Shown: piece after piece, positions 17,033 to 25,183 of the stretch
Numbering within the stretch: position 1 is the first letter of the stretch
How the letters are laid out: each line of letters begins with the position of its first letter
NCBI GenBank assembly: GCA_009995705.1
Contig: JAADBR010000017.1
Location: 1-45,155, forward strand
DNA: 45,155 nucleotides
Reading direction: 5' to 3'
Source of the DNA: Microcystis aeruginosa W13-11
GTDB taxonomy: Bacteria > Cyanobacteriota > Cyanobacteriia > Cyanobacteriales > Microcystaceae
The notes under the pieces: generated by a model
What the model saw: only the letters and a program-made list of their open reading frames with translations
Told to the model about the DNA's origin: nothing
The model's database searches: none
Position numbers and translations under genes: made by a program

Positions 17033-17230
17033 GATGTCCTCTCGTAAAAAATTTTACATTCTGTATAAAAGTACCCAGATTAGTTTCTGCTAAATTGTAT
17101 CCTTGACGACATTTTAGCAAGAGGAATAATCATAATACTCAAATAGTCTCTCTACATCTGTCTTAGGTGAGGAGTAGGACGAAATCCTTAACTTAATTGA
17201 GTAAAAAAATCAAGGAGAAACAATTAAAAA

Positions 17231-18742
17231 ATGATTAAATTTTGGCGAGGGCAGGCGGTGCAGAGAGTCATCTTTGCCTTGTTAGGATTAGTTTTGGCGC
17301 TAGGATTAACTGTTATTCCCGCTTTTTCTCAGACTCCTCCTAATCCTTTTCGAGTCGCCACAGAAGCAACTTTTCCACCCTTTGAATTTCAAAAAGGGGG
17401 ACAATTAACCGGGTTTGATATCGATTTAATGCGGGCGATTGGCAAGGAAGCTGATCTCAACATTGACTTTAGAAACTTACCCTTTGATGGCATTATTCCG
17501 GCTCTACAAGCGAGAACAGTGGAAGCAGCTATTAGTGGTATGACCATCACCGCCGAACGGGCCCAAGCGATTTCTTTTTCTCGACCTTATTTTAGGGCTG
17601 GTTTAGCGATCGCTGTTCGGGAAGATAATCAGACGATTAAAAATTTTGAAGACTTAAAAGGCAAAAGAATTGCCGTCCAAATTGGCACAACGGGAGCCTT
17701 AGAAGCGACAAAAATACCGGGAGCAGTGGTTAGTCAATTTGACTCTGCGGCTTTAGCTTTGCAGGAATTAATTAATGGTCGAGTTGAGGCGGTAGTTAAC
17801 GATAAACCCGTGACTTTGTATGCCATTAAAGAAGCGGGTTTGCGGGGAGTAAAAGTAGTCGGAGAATTATTAACGGAGGAATTCTACGGCATTGCTTTAC
17901 CCAAAAATTCCCCCTATCTCCAGTTAATTAATGATGCTCTCGGTCGAGTCATAGAAAGTGGTCAGTACGATGTTATTTTTCAGCAATGGTTTGGAGCAAA
18001 ACCGCCAGTATTACCTTTAGTTGCCCCAGCTTTAAAGAATTTACAGGAATCGAGTTTTAACTGGGGAGAATTATTCTATAACCTAATTGTGAAAGGGGTT
18101 CCCTGGACAATTCTGTTAACGGTTCTGTCTTTTCTTTTCGGGTTAATTGGTGGAACTTTAGTGGCTATTGCCCTGATTTCTCCCTACAAATGGTTAAAAA
18201 TAATTTGCCGCATCTATGTGGATTTCTTTCGGGGAACACCGATGCTGGTGCAATTATTCTTGATCTATTTTGGTTTGCCCGGATTGTTCCGAGAAATTGG
18301 CTTAAATATCGACTTAGATCGTTTACCAGCAGCTCTATTTGCCCTAAGTTTAAATGTGGCGGCCTATTTAGCTGAAATTATGCGCGGCGGTATTCAATCG
18401 ATCGATAATGGTCAATGGGAAGCTTGTTCTAGTTTAGGAATGTCCCCATTGCAAACCATGCGCGAGGTGATTTTTCCCCAAGCTTTTCGCCGAATGTTGC
18501 CCCCCTTGGGGAATGAATTTATCACCCTAATTAAAGATACCAGTTTAGCGGCAGTAATCGGTTTTGAAGAACTATTCCGGCAAGGTCAATTAATGGTGGC
18601 CACTACCTATAAAGCTTTCGAGATTTATATCGCCGTTGCTTTGGTTTATTTGGTTTTAACTACCCTTTCCTCTGTGGTATTTAAGCGCTTAGAGATTTAT
18701 ATGGATCCCCTACATAAATCTAAACAGGAACAGAAAGCTTAG
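17231..18742 (+). CDS. Fused amino-acid-binding protein and permease (GlnH-GlnP)
   Basis: A 503-aa protein in three parts. Residues 1-34 are a signal peptide (hydrophobic VIFALLGLVLALGLTVIPAF, cleavage near FSQ). About 38-255 is an SBP_bac_3 binding domain (FRVATEATFPPFEF, GFDIDLMRAIG, GIIPALQARTVEAAISGMTIT). About 285-495 is an ABC permease with several membrane helices and the EAA-type loop EACSSLGMSPLQTMREVIFPQA. Such fusions tether the receptor to the channel, so ligand is bound at the outer membrane face. AAGGAG lies 9 bases upstream of the ATG. It works with the divergent glnQ. Confidence 0.92.
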   Translation: MIKFWRGQAVQRVIFALLGLVLALGLTVIPAFSQTPPNPFRVATEATFPPFEFQKGGQLTGFDIDLMRAIGKEADLNIDFRNLPFDGIIPALQARTVEAAISGMTITAERAQAISFSRPYFRAGLAIAVREDNQTIKNFEDLKGKRIAVQIGTTGALEATKIPGAVVSQFDSAALALQELINGRVEAVVNDKPVTLYAIKEAGLRGVKVVGELLTEEFYGIALPKNSPYLQLINDALGRVIESGQYDVIFQQWFGAKPPVLPLVAPALKNLQESSFNWGELFYNLIVKGVPWTILLTVLSFLFGLIGGTLVAIALISPYKWLKIICRIYVDFFRGTPMLVQLFLIYFGLPGLFREIGLNIDLDRLPAALFALSLNVAAYLAEIMRGGIQSIDNGQWEACSSLGMSPLQTMREVIFPQAFRRMLPPLGNEFITLIKDTSLAAVIGFEELFRQGQLMVATTYKAFEIYIAVALVYLVLTTLSSVVFKRLEIYMDPLHKSKQEQKA

Positions 18743-18762
18743 ACGCAACAGATGGGAACTGA

Positions 18763-18840
18763 TAAGTAATAGGGCAAAATTAATTTCTTGGTTAGGATAG
18801 GCAAGAGGTAGTTAGATAGGGTTTGCTGAATAAATGTGAA
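18763..18840 (+). repeat. 56-bp dispersed repeat abutting a MITE end
   Basis: Bases 18763-18818 (TAAGTAATAGGGCAAAATTA ... GTTAGATA) recur in inverted orientation at 26813-26868 with a few changes. Directly after it, at 18819, starts GGGTTTGCTGAATAAAT, the end of the TA-flanked MITE family. No other end is visible before the collagen-like gene; 18841-18922 holds nothing else that I recognise. Confidence 0.75.
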
Positions 18841-18922
18841 ATATAGACGAGGTAAGTTGATAATTTCTAACGCCTACCTACTTAACATTGCACCGAAGAA
18901 AGGATAAGGGAACTTTTTTGAC

Positions 18923-20344
18923 TTATCTCCGTGGCATATTTGCCCCTTTAATCGTGTCGCGGATGAGGATTTTTTGTTCTTTGGAATAACCGGCAAAAGA
19001 ACGAGTAGCAAGTAACTCGATTTCTATGCCCGTACCCGATCGCAAAGATTCCACAGGTAAGGGTAATTGACCGATATCCAGAATAAATTGATTGCCCTCC
19101 TGTCGGATTAAATTAGCAGGCATATCTCCTTGATAGCGAGTGACAAAATCGGTTCTCGGACTGGTTTGCAGGTCGTCTGCTTGCCAACGGGTGACGCGAT
19201 AACGCAGTTTAAATTTAGTGCCAATTAAATTCGATTGGGAAGCTTTATCTTCGAGAAAAAGCCTTAAATCAGTACCATTTCCTGTAATACCTTTTGCTTC
19301 TAATTGGGTGACATCTCGTTCAAAAACAGCATTATAAACGACAAATTCCGTAACATTATTGCGTTTTTGAGTGGTTCCCTCGATCCACAATTCACTGGGG
19401 ACAGTTACCTTCATTTCCTTTTGGGCATCAAGGGTTAAAGTAAAACGCTGATTAGCAAACCGGTTAAACTCTTGGGGGGCATTCCAAATTAAAATAAAAG
19501 AACGTTCTGATCGATCTAATAAAACCCGATATTGATCATCGATCAGGGAACCGGGAGAAAATAAAGACATTGCCCCAGTGCGAGTTTCCCAACTATTTTT
19601 AGATAGAATATAACCCCGTTCTTTTAACTCCGAAAGAGGAACAGTTGCGCTCGGTTGATCAGCAGTTAAAGGGCGATCGATTTGAATTAAAGTTAACTGT
19701 CCTAAACGTCCCTCGCGACCGTTACGACCACTATTACCCGTCGCCCCATCCAGACCATCCTGACAGCTAAATTCTCTGGTGGTACAGCTATAATTGGCAT
19801 CCCCCGGCCTACCGCTGCAGGTTTGAATTGTCCAGAAAGGTTGGGAACAGCGACAACCCTTGCCCCCCTGGCCTCCTTGACCCCCAAAACCCCCAGCGCC
19901 TCCAGCCGCATTGACCGTTACTTGTCTTAAAAAATCTAAATTAGTGGCATAGAGGGTTAAAGCGCCGCCATTGCCTCCATCACCACCATTACCGCCATTG
20001 CCACCGTTGCCACCACCGGCTGCCTGAAGATTCCGTGTGACGTTGCTAGGTTGACCGCTACAGTTGCCATCGCTGCCGTTGCTGCCATTTTCACCATCGA
20101 CCCCTTTTTGTCCTGAAATATCCAGTTTTAGGGGAGAACCATCGAGAAAAAGGGTTAAACTGTCACTATTTTTACCTTGGCTGCCGACCTTGCCAGCTTT
20201 CCCGCTTTGGCCCTGTTTACCGAAAGTTTGTATATCGGAACCTTGGGCTAACCAAGAACAGCGATCGCCAGTCACCGTAGCGGGCATTAGGTACGGTAAA
20301 GGGAGAAAAAAGGTGAATATTAATGATTTAGCCCAAAAATTCAT
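18923..20344 (-). CDS. Exported collagen-like Gly-rich protein
   Basis: A 473-aa protein starting MNFWAKSLIFTFFLPLPYLM (signal peptide or N-terminal anchor); I prefer the ATG at 20344 to an upstream one at 20380. Residues about 45-235 carry interrupted Gly-X-Y repeats (GQSGKAGKVGSQG, GENGSNGSDG, GGNGGNGGNGGDGGNGG, GLDGATGNSGRNGREG) split by a Cys-rich insert (CRCSQPFW ... CSGRPGDANYSC). The C-terminal about 240 residues are beta-rich without repeats. It is probably a secreted or surface protein with structural or adhesive character. The repetitive DNA could vary in copy number between strains. Confidence 0.75.
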   Translation of the reverse strand: MNFWAKSLIFTFFLPLPYLMPATVTGDRCSWLAQGSDIQTFGKQGQSGKAGKVGSQGKNSDSLTLFLDGSPLKLDISGQKGVDGENGSNGSDGNCSGQPSNVTRNLQAAGGGNGGNGGNGGDGGNGGALTLYATNLDFLRQVTVNAAGGAGGFGGQGGQGGKGCRCSQPFWTIQTCSGRPGDANYSCTTREFSCQDGLDGATGNSGRNGREGRLGQLTLIQIDRPLTADQPSATVPLSELKERGYILSKNSWETRTGAMSLFSPGSLIDDQYRVLLDRSERSFILIWNAPQEFNRFANQRFTLTLDAQKEMKVTVPSELWIEGTTQKRNNVTEFVVYNAVFERDVTQLEAKGITGNGTDLRLFLEDKASQSNLIGTKFKLRYRVTRWQADDLQTSPRTDFVTRYQGDMPANLIRQEGNQFILDIGQLPLPVESLRSGTGIEIELLATRSFAGYSKEQKILIRDTIKGANMPRR

Positions 20345-20493
20345 AATTTTAGCCAATTTATCCCCAAAGACTCCGATCAATTCCCTCTTGATGACTTTTG
20401 GATCTAGATTTTTGTTTCCCCTCTATCAATAAGGTGCGCTATCATCCTACACTTACTTTGAGAAGGAAACAGCCAATCGCGAGGGTTACGCGC

Positions 20494-21783
20494 GTGAAAA
20501 AAGTATTAGCTATTATTTTGGGTGGCGGAGCCGGAACTCGCCTTTATCCGTTAACGAAACTGCGGGCAAAACCTGCCGTCCCCCTAGCGGGAAAATATCG
20601 CTTAATCGATATTCCCGTCAGCAATTGTATTAACTCCCAGATTGACAAAATCTATGTGTTGACGCAATTTAATTCCGCTTCCCTCAATCGTCACCTCAAT
20701 CGTACCTATAATTTTACGGGTTTTAGTGATGGTTTCGTGGAAGTTTTGGCCGCTCAACAAACCATGGAAAATCCTCAATGGTTCCAAGGCACGGCCGACG
20801 CAGTACGACAATATATCTGGACGATGAAGGATTGGGATATTGATGAATATCTAATTCTATCCGGAGATCATCTCTATCGCATGGACTACGGTAAGTTTAT
20901 CGAACGCCATCGGGAAACTAACGCCGATATCACTTTATCGGTGGTTCCCATCGATGAACGTCGGGCCCCCGCTTTTGGGGTGATGAAAATTAATGATTCG
21001 GGGCGAATTGTTGATTTTTATGAGAAACCCAAAGGGGCAGAATTGGAAAGAATGCGGGTAGATACGACGATTTTAGGCTTAAGTCCCGACCAAGCCCGTC
21101 AAAGTCCCTACATCGCTTCCATGGGAATTTATGTCTTTAAAAAGAATGTTTTAATCGATCTGCTCGATGCCAATAAAGAACAGACCGATTTCGGCAAGGA
21201 AATTATTCCCTCGGCGGCTAAAGATTACAATCTCCAGGCTTATTTATTTAAGGGTTACTGGGAAGATATCGGCACGATTGAAGCCTTTTATGAGTCTAAT
21301 CTCGCCCTGACCCAACAACCAAATCCCGCCTTTAGTTTCTACGACGAAAAAGCACCCATCTATACCCGTTCTCGCTATCTGCCACCCACAAAAATGCTCA
21401 ATTGTACGGTGACAGAATCGATGATTTCTGAAGGTTGTATTCTCAAAGAATGTCGCATCCATCACTCGATTTTAGGTATTCGTAGTCGAGTGGGCAAAGA
21501 CTGCACGATCGAGGATACAATGCTGATGGGAGCCGACTTTTATGAGTCTTTCCCCGAACGGGAAAGTCTCGTCCGAGATGCCAAAGTTCCCGTGGGTATC
21601 GGTTCCAGTTCCACTATTCGTCGGGCAATTGTGGACAAAAATGCTCGCATTGGTTCCAATGTTTTAATTGTTAACAAAGATCGTGTGGAAGAATCTAATC
21701 GCGAAGATTTAGGTTTCTATGTTCGCAGCGGCATCGTGGTTATTTTCAAAAATGCCACTATTCCCGACGGGACGGTAATTTAA
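20494..21783 (+). CDS. glgC: Glucose-1-phosphate adenylyltransferase
   Basis: Makes ADP-glucose from ATP and glucose-1-phosphate, the committed step of glycogen synthesis; cyanobacterial enzymes are activated by 3-phosphoglycerate and inhibited by phosphate. Starting at the GTG at 20494 gives 429 aa beginning [20 protein letters not shown], the length and N-terminus known from Nostoc-type GlgC; the open frame extends upstream to 20398 but without family similarity. Visible motifs are [66 protein letters not shown] and the left-handed beta-helix C-terminus. It is divergent from the collagen-like gene. Confidence 0.96.
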   Translation: MKKVLAIILGGGAGTRLYPLTKLRAKPAVPLAGKYRLIDIPVSNCINSQIDKIYVLTQFNSASLNRHLNRTYNFTGFSDGFVEVLAAQQTMENPQWFQGTADAVRQYIWTMKDWDIDEYLILSGDHLYRMDYGKFIERHRETNADITLSVVPIDERRAPAFGVMKINDSGRIVDFYEKPKGAELERMRVDTTILGLSPDQARQSPYIASMGIYVFKKNVLIDLLDANKEQTDFGKEIIPSAAKDYNLQAYLFKGYWEDIGTIEAFYESNLALTQQPNPAFSFYDEKAPIYTRSRYLPPTKMLNCTVTESMISEGCILKECRIHHSILGIRSRVGKDCTIEDTMLMGADFYESFPERESLVRDAKVPVGIGSSSTIRRAIVDKNARIGSNVLIVNKDRVEESNREDLGFYVRSGIVVIFKNATIPDGTVI

Positions 21784-21787
21784 TCTA

Positions 21788-21822
21788 TCAGTTATTAGTT
21801 ATCAGTTATCAGCTATCAGTTA
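21788..21822 (+). repeat. Heptamer tandem repeat TCAGTTA x5
   Basis: Five tandem heptamers (TCAGTTA TTAGTTA, then TCAGTTA TCAGCTA TCAGTTA) directly after glgC. Related short forms occur at about 5249-5276, 28941-28993 and 38548-38570. Confidence 0.8.
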
Positions 21823-21959
21823 CCAATTTAAATGTGGATAGATACCTGTTAGGAATGCCAAGAACTTCAGCCATCGGTTGATAGACAGCTTCAACGAAAA
21901 CGCTAATCTGCTTAACCCGAACTCAAGTTAATTACCGCTTTCTTGGAGGCAATAGAAAT

Positions 21960-22439
21960 ATGCTGGCAACTCTCAATAACATCAAGAAAAACTATCAGAA
22001 AAATAATCAATTTGTAAGAGAAGAAACTAATTTGTTAAAAAGACTAATTCGAGGAGAACAGAAAGCTTTTTGGTCTCTTTGGTTGCCACATCAAGACTAC
22101 CTTTATTTCTGTTGTATAACTTGGATGGGAGGCAACTGCAAAGATGGAGAAGAAGCCCTGAGTCGAGCCATTATCAAAGCTTATGAAAAAATGCCAATTC
22201 ATGCTGAGAAAATTACTAATCCTAAAGCTTGGCTGACTCGCATGACTCACAATCTTTGTGTAGATATTCATCGAGAACGCCAGCGCCAAGTCAGCAATGT
22301 GGAAGATATTGAAACTGTCTCAGAAAATGAAAATTCAACTTCAATGTTAAGCTGGCAAACTCCTGATTCTCTGATCCTTCAAGAAGAAATGGAAGAACAG
22401 ATACGCCAGGCTATTGAGCTTCTCCCATCCAGGCTGTGA
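21960..22439 (+). pseudogene. Sigma-70-like factor truncated by a nonsense mutation
   Basis: The 159-residue frame contains a sigma-70 region 2-like part: LIRGEQKAFWSLWLPHQDYL, EEALSRAIIKAYEKMP and NPKAWLTRMTHNLCVDIHRE. It ends at LLPSRL-stop, and the bases after the stop read on in frame as EPFV. Family members continue RLREPF, so the TGA looks like a CGA-to-TGA change of the Arg codon at the start of region 4. About 12 bp later the sequence switches to an unrelated phage-tail fragment, so the DNA-binding region 4 is absent. Without it the product cannot act as a normal sigma factor. Confidence 0.75.
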
Positions 22440-22455
22440 GAACCATTTGTCCATC

Positions 22456-22758
22456 GCGGACTGTTTCTGCGCGGCTTTGATGCGGGAGCAGGCATGGACC
22501 CGCATCAAAGCCGCTGAACGTATATCCCCGACTGGCGACTCAACAATGAACGTGGTTGGTTCGCTTCAGTGTGACACCTTGCAGGATCATACTCACAATT
22601 ACGACCTCACACAGCCGTCGGGTCTTTCACAACCAGGCCAGGCAGCAGGAACTAGCATCACCTCTAAACCCACAACTTCTCCTAACGCACCAGCTTCCTC
22701 TGGTCCTGAGACTCGACCCAAGAATATTGCTGTAAACTACATCATCAAGTATCGCTGA
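22456..22758 (+). pseudogene. Frameshifted 3' fragment of a phage tail-collar-like gene
   Basis: One frame reads GLFLRGFDAGAGMDPHQSR, then another reads VGSLQCDTLQDHTHNYDLTQ ... PSGLSQPGQAAG ... ETRPKNIAVNYIIKY and stops at 22758. RGFD.G.G.DP, VGS.Q.D....HTH.Y and the closing RP.N.AVNYIIKY are standard for phage tail-collar/tail-fibre C-termini. The two parts are out of frame by an indel near 22505-22535, and the 5' portion is missing. It is fused head-to-tail to the broken sigma-factor gene, probably by deletion between two once-distant genes. Confidence 0.75.
22471..22514. repeat. Perfect 16-bp inverted repeat in the tail-collar relic
   Basis: GCGGCTTTGATGCGGG (22471-22486) and its exact reverse complement (22499-22514) flank a 12-base loop. 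In RNA it would form a very stable hairpin. It lies within the RGFDAGAGMDPHQS coding relic and close to both the frameshift and the junction with the sigma-factor gene. Confidence 0.85.
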
Positions 22759-22843
22759 GGTTGCTGAACTGGTAACTGAATATTCTTGCCCAACAATTTG
22801 CATCTAAAGCTCACTATAATCACCATCTTAATTAGAGGGAAAA

Positions 22844-23122
22844 ATGAAAGAGATCAATCCTAAAGACTTTACCCAAAGAGGATGGGAAGAAGATCCTATG
22901 TTTCCACCAGGATTTTTCTATCCTCAAAAAACCAAGATACCACATCTACATCTAACCTCCATATTGGATGAGGGTAAACCAGTAATGGCTTATTTGAGCT
23001 ATAAGACTGCATCAGGAACTAACGTAATCTTTCAGAACAGTAAATGGAATCAAGAGATTGTCGATGCTATTGCTGAAAGTCAGATCAAGGCGGAAGCTGA
23101 GTTTGCTAAAGAATATAGCTAA
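22844..23122 (+). CDS. Small hypothetical protein (92 aa)
   Basis: Not recognised. The start is supported by AGAGGG 6 bases upstream of the ATG. The protein is soluble with many aromatic and Pro residues in the first third (GWEEDPMFPPGFFYPQ) and a helical charged C-terminus (EIVDAIAESQIKAEAEFAKE). No motif suggests an activity. It stands alone in a region of orphan antitoxins and broken genes and could be a small accessory gene. Confidence 0.55.
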   Translation: MKEINPKDFTQRGWEEDPMFPPGFFYPQKTKIPHLHLTSILDEGKPVMAYLSYKTASGTNVIFQNSKWNQEIVDAIAESQIKAEAEFAKEYS

Positions 23123-23221
23123 TTATTGGTGGATTCTTTACGATGCTTATCCGACTCCGCAATAGTGCAATCGCGACATTTGTAACTCTTGTACTTGTAG
23201 TGCGATCGCCCGATCTTGTAG

Positions 23222-23247
23222 GGTGCGTTACACTTTGTTAACGCACC
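23222..23247. repeat. Palindromic repeat, orientation A
   Basis: GGTGCGTTA, loop CACTTTGT, TAACGCACC. It is preceded by TAG, giving the TAGGGTGCGTTA motif common in cyanobacterial intergenic repeats. It directly abuts the truncated toxin coding sequence. The second copy at 25156-25181 has identical arms but a reversed loop. Confidence 0.85.
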
Positions 23248-23249
23248 TT

Positions 23250-23351
23250 TTCAACATTGTGCTTTTGCTATGTAGCGGCGACAAAAGCCGCCAACCACAG
23301 GATATTGAAACGGCGCAAGCTTATTGGAAGGAGCATCTAAGTCATGGGTAA
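23250..23351 (+). pseudogene. C-terminal relic of a RelE/HigB-type toxin
   Basis: The frame reads FNIVLLLCSGDKSRQPQDIE then TAQAYWKEHLSHG and stops at 23351. LLLC.GDKS.Q..DI..A..YW is the C-terminus of the addiction-module killer proteins (RelE-like) that pair with the downstream type of antidote. Its stop overlaps the antitoxin start by 8 bp, the original operon layout. Everything upstream is replaced by the palindromic repeat, so no active toxin is made. Confidence 0.75.
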
Positions 23352-23664
23352 ATACAGAACATTTGACCAAGTTGAAGAAGAATACTACCGCGAACATCCA
23401 GAAGAAATTGACAGTTTTTTAAATATTACCTTTGAGGAATATGCCAAGGACAATGATACGGGTGCTTTATTGTCTGCATTGCGTATGATTAGCCGTGTCA
23501 AAGGAGTTACAGCAACAGCAGAAGCAGCAGGGATGAGCCAAAAAGTATTACAAAAAGCGTTGTCAGAGCAGGGAAACCTACTTTTTGAGAATGTAAATGC
23601 CATTCTCTACGCTATGGGTTATCAGCTTGTTCCACAAGCTTTGACAATGGGTGTCAGAGATTAA
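23344..23664 (+). CDS. Orphan addiction-module antidote (HigA-like HTH protein)
   Basis: A 106-aa protein: an N-terminal arm MGKYRTFDQVEEEYYREHPE and FEEYAKDNDTGALLSALRMI, followed by a helix-turn-helix (KGVTATAEAAGMSQKVLQKA, about 60-79) and a C-terminal part similar to COG3636 antidote proteins. AAGGAG lies about 10 bp upstream of the ATG. In intact systems it neutralises and autoregulates a RelE-type toxin; here the toxin is reduced to a short 3' relic. A truncated duplicate lies at 25278-25439. Confidence 0.85.
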   Translation: MGKYRTFDQVEEEYYREHPEEIDSFLNITFEEYAKDNDTGALLSALRMISRVKGVTATAEAAGMSQKVLQKALSEQGNLLFENVNAILYAMGYQLVPQALTMGVRD

Positions 23665-23731
23665 AAAATGAACTAAAATACCAAACAATCAAAAAAAATG
23701 GTTAACATGATGTCGGGAGAGTTCAACTGTT

Positions 23732-24040
23732 ATGCAAATCCAAGACTACTTCAACTTTCTTGCCTCTGATGATATTCGTATTAAAGGCAGCCGCATCGGT
23801 ATCGAAAGTGTCCTATACGAATACATCTATCGTGCCAAAACCCCCGAAGAAATTGCCCAACAATTTGAGACCATTACCCTAGAACAAGTTTATGCCACCA
23901 TTCTCTACTATCTACATAATAAAGAGAAGGTTAGTGCTTACTTAGCTGACTGGCTAGAGTTTTGCCGTCAACAACGAGAAGAGCAAAAAAGTAATCCTTC
24001 TCCTGCACGCCAGAGATTTCGCCAATTAAAAGAAGCCTAA
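23732..24040 (+). CDS. DUF433 protein (orphan antitoxin-like)
   Basis: A 102-aa protein with the DUF433 pattern: IRIKGSRIGIESVLYEYI, RAKTPEEIAQQFETITLEQVYATILYYLHN. DUF433 proteins have a winged/HTH-like fold and usually precede a PIN-like (DUF5615) toxin gene. No such toxin follows; the next gene is on the opposite strand. It is thus either an orphan antitoxin or an independent regulator. GGGAGAG lies upstream of the ATG. Confidence 0.8.
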   Translation: MQIQDYFNFLASDDIRIKGSRIGIESVLYEYIYRAKTPEEIAQQFETITLEQVYATILYYLHNKEKVSAYLADWLEFCRQQREEQKSNPSPARQRFRQLKEA

Positions 24041-24057
24041 ATAGCGATAATCACTCA

Positions 24058-24246
24058 TTACATATATTCCTTAAAATCTTCTAAAGGCTCCTCAAAATCA
24101 TCAGGCAATGGTAGAACAAATGTTATTTTTAAGATGCCTGAACGACGTTTTTCTACAGGAGGCTGCTCTGGGGGAATATCTTGCGAGTAGTTGACCATCA
24201 AATACTTAGTATAATGGAGAAGTTCTTGTTTGAGAGATTCTGGCAT
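24058..24246 (-). CDS. DUF2281-like antitoxin, start codon possibly lost
   Basis: The frame reads MPESLKQELLHYTKYLMVNY ... GILKITFVLPLPDDFEEPLEDFKEYM, matching the short DUF2281/VapB-like proteins. Family members usually start about 13 residues earlier with M-x-I-x-x-E-I-W. In this frame the upstream codons do read NIDTEIWQTIAA, and the expected ATG is ATA at 24285-24283, just after TAGGA. The natural start therefore seems mutated; translation may use the internal ATG at 24246 poorly or the gene may be dying. No toxin neighbour is apparent. Confidence 0.6.
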   Translation of the reverse strand: MPESLKQELLHYTKYLMVNYSQDIPPEQPPVEKRRSGILKITFVLPLPDDFEEPLEDFKEYM

Positions 24247-24365
24247 TGCCGCAATTGTTTGCCAAATTTCCGTGTCAATATTTATAGTTTTTCCTAGCTT
24301 ATTTTACCTGAAATACTCTCGATGCTCCCGGATATAATGCTATTATATCATTTCTCCACAAAAAT

Positions 24366-24731
24366 TTATCCTAAAGTTAACACTCCCCTTGGAAAATCAA
24401 CAACCAAACGCTTTGTTCGTAACCACAAAACCCCTAAAAGAACATTCACTAATTCATTTCCTCCTAACACCTCAACCGTAAACTCTTCCCCTTCAATAAC
24501 CACTGTTCCCTCATATAAATTAAACCGCGCTTCTCCCTGTGCAGTTTGCATATCCTGTGGCTCACTATCACACACCCATCCTAAACTATCCGCATCTTGA
24601 CTATCAATCGCTAACCATCCCGTAAACCCTGTATCTAATAGTGCCATGACGAGAATAATTTCCCCATCAGCAGACAGCAAGCCAACTTCAAAAAACAACT
24701 CTCCTCGACTATTAAATTCCCCTTGAATCAT
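24366..24731 (-). CDS. Retropepsin-like aspartic protease (clan AA)
   Basis: A 121-aa protein with a single aspartic-protease lobe: MALLDTGFTGWLAI holds the catalytic D-T-G (about 33-35) and the C-terminal hydrophobic ELVNVLLGVLWLRTKRLVVDF is the second psi-loop-like element. Such small enzymes work as dimers. Related proteins are numerous in cyanobacteria but have no established substrate. It starts inside the stop of the upstream gene (ATGA overlap at 24731-24728), so the two are translationally coupled. A second gene of this type is at 44771-45139. Confidence 0.8.
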   Translation of the reverse strand: MIQGEFNSRGELFFEVGLLSADGEIILVMALLDTGFTGWLAIDSQDADSLGWVCDSEPQDMQTAQGEARFNLYEGTVVIEGEEFTVEVLGGNELVNVLLGVLWLRTKRLVVDFPRGVLTLG

Positions 24732-25045
24732 ATTGTTCCACAGGTTCCTGTTTCATTAATTCGCATGATAATACACTTTTTACCTGGATGTTGAGAACGG
24801 GATTTTGCCATCGCTACCTTTTTATCTTCATCAATAAAATATTCCCCACTGTCAGGCTCAATAATAATAAACCAATCATAATGATCTTCAATCAATTCTG
24901 GTTGGACTCGATCAAATACTTCTCGACAACGCTTATAAAACACTGCGTCTTCAGCTTTAATTCTGGCTTTCTCTTCAGGAGAAAGTTGTTTCTCTGGGAA
25001 AACCCGTCCTCGCCGTACCGTTTTAGGAGAAGATGATTGTGTCAT
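24728..25045 (-). CDS. Hypothetical partner of the aspartic protease gene (105 aa)
   Basis: Not assigned to a named family with certainty. The N-terminal half is basic and charged (KTVRRGRVFPEKQLSPEEKARI, a likely helix). The C-terminal half DWFIIIEPDSGEYFIDEDKK ... CIIMRINETG is a small alpha/beta unit resembling short DUF5678-like proteins. It overlaps the protease start by 4 bp. Proteins of this shape upstream of retropepsin-like genes are, as I recall, a recurring pair in cyanobacteria. The pair may form a regulator-protease or antitoxin-like module; that is inference. Confidence 0.6.
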   Translation of the reverse strand: MTQSSSPKTVRRGRVFPEKQLSPEEKARIKAEDAVFYKRCREVFDRVQPELIEDHYDWFIIIEPDSGEYFIDEDKKVAMAKSRSQHPGKKCIIMRINETGTCGTI

Positions 25046-25155
25046 TGCTTTTACTTAATAGGAATCACGCTTAATAAGTTTATTGTAGCCAAGATTTTAC
25101 CCTTTGCCCAAGCCTTCCTCAAAGTTTACATCTACATTAATGTTAGCTATTGTAG

Positions 25156-25181
25156 GGTGCGTTAACAAAGTGTAACGCACC
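25156..25181. repeat. Palindromic repeat, orientation B
   Basis: Arms identical to 23222-23247 (GGTGCGTTA and TAACGCACC), but the loop is ACAAAGTG, the reverse complement of the loop in the first copy. The whole palindrome is therefore inverted relative to its otherwise collinear flanks. Confidence 0.85.
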
Positions 25182-25183
25182 TT

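Noticed and set aside
17060..17075. NtcA-like site near GTATAAAAGTAC between glnQ and the GlnHP gene
   Set aside because: The spacing is GTA-N6-TAC, not GTA-N8-TAC, so it does not fit the NtcA consensus.
21788..21822. Possible CRISPR array
   Set aside because: Heptamers follow each other without spacers, and no cas gene is present anywhere in the window.
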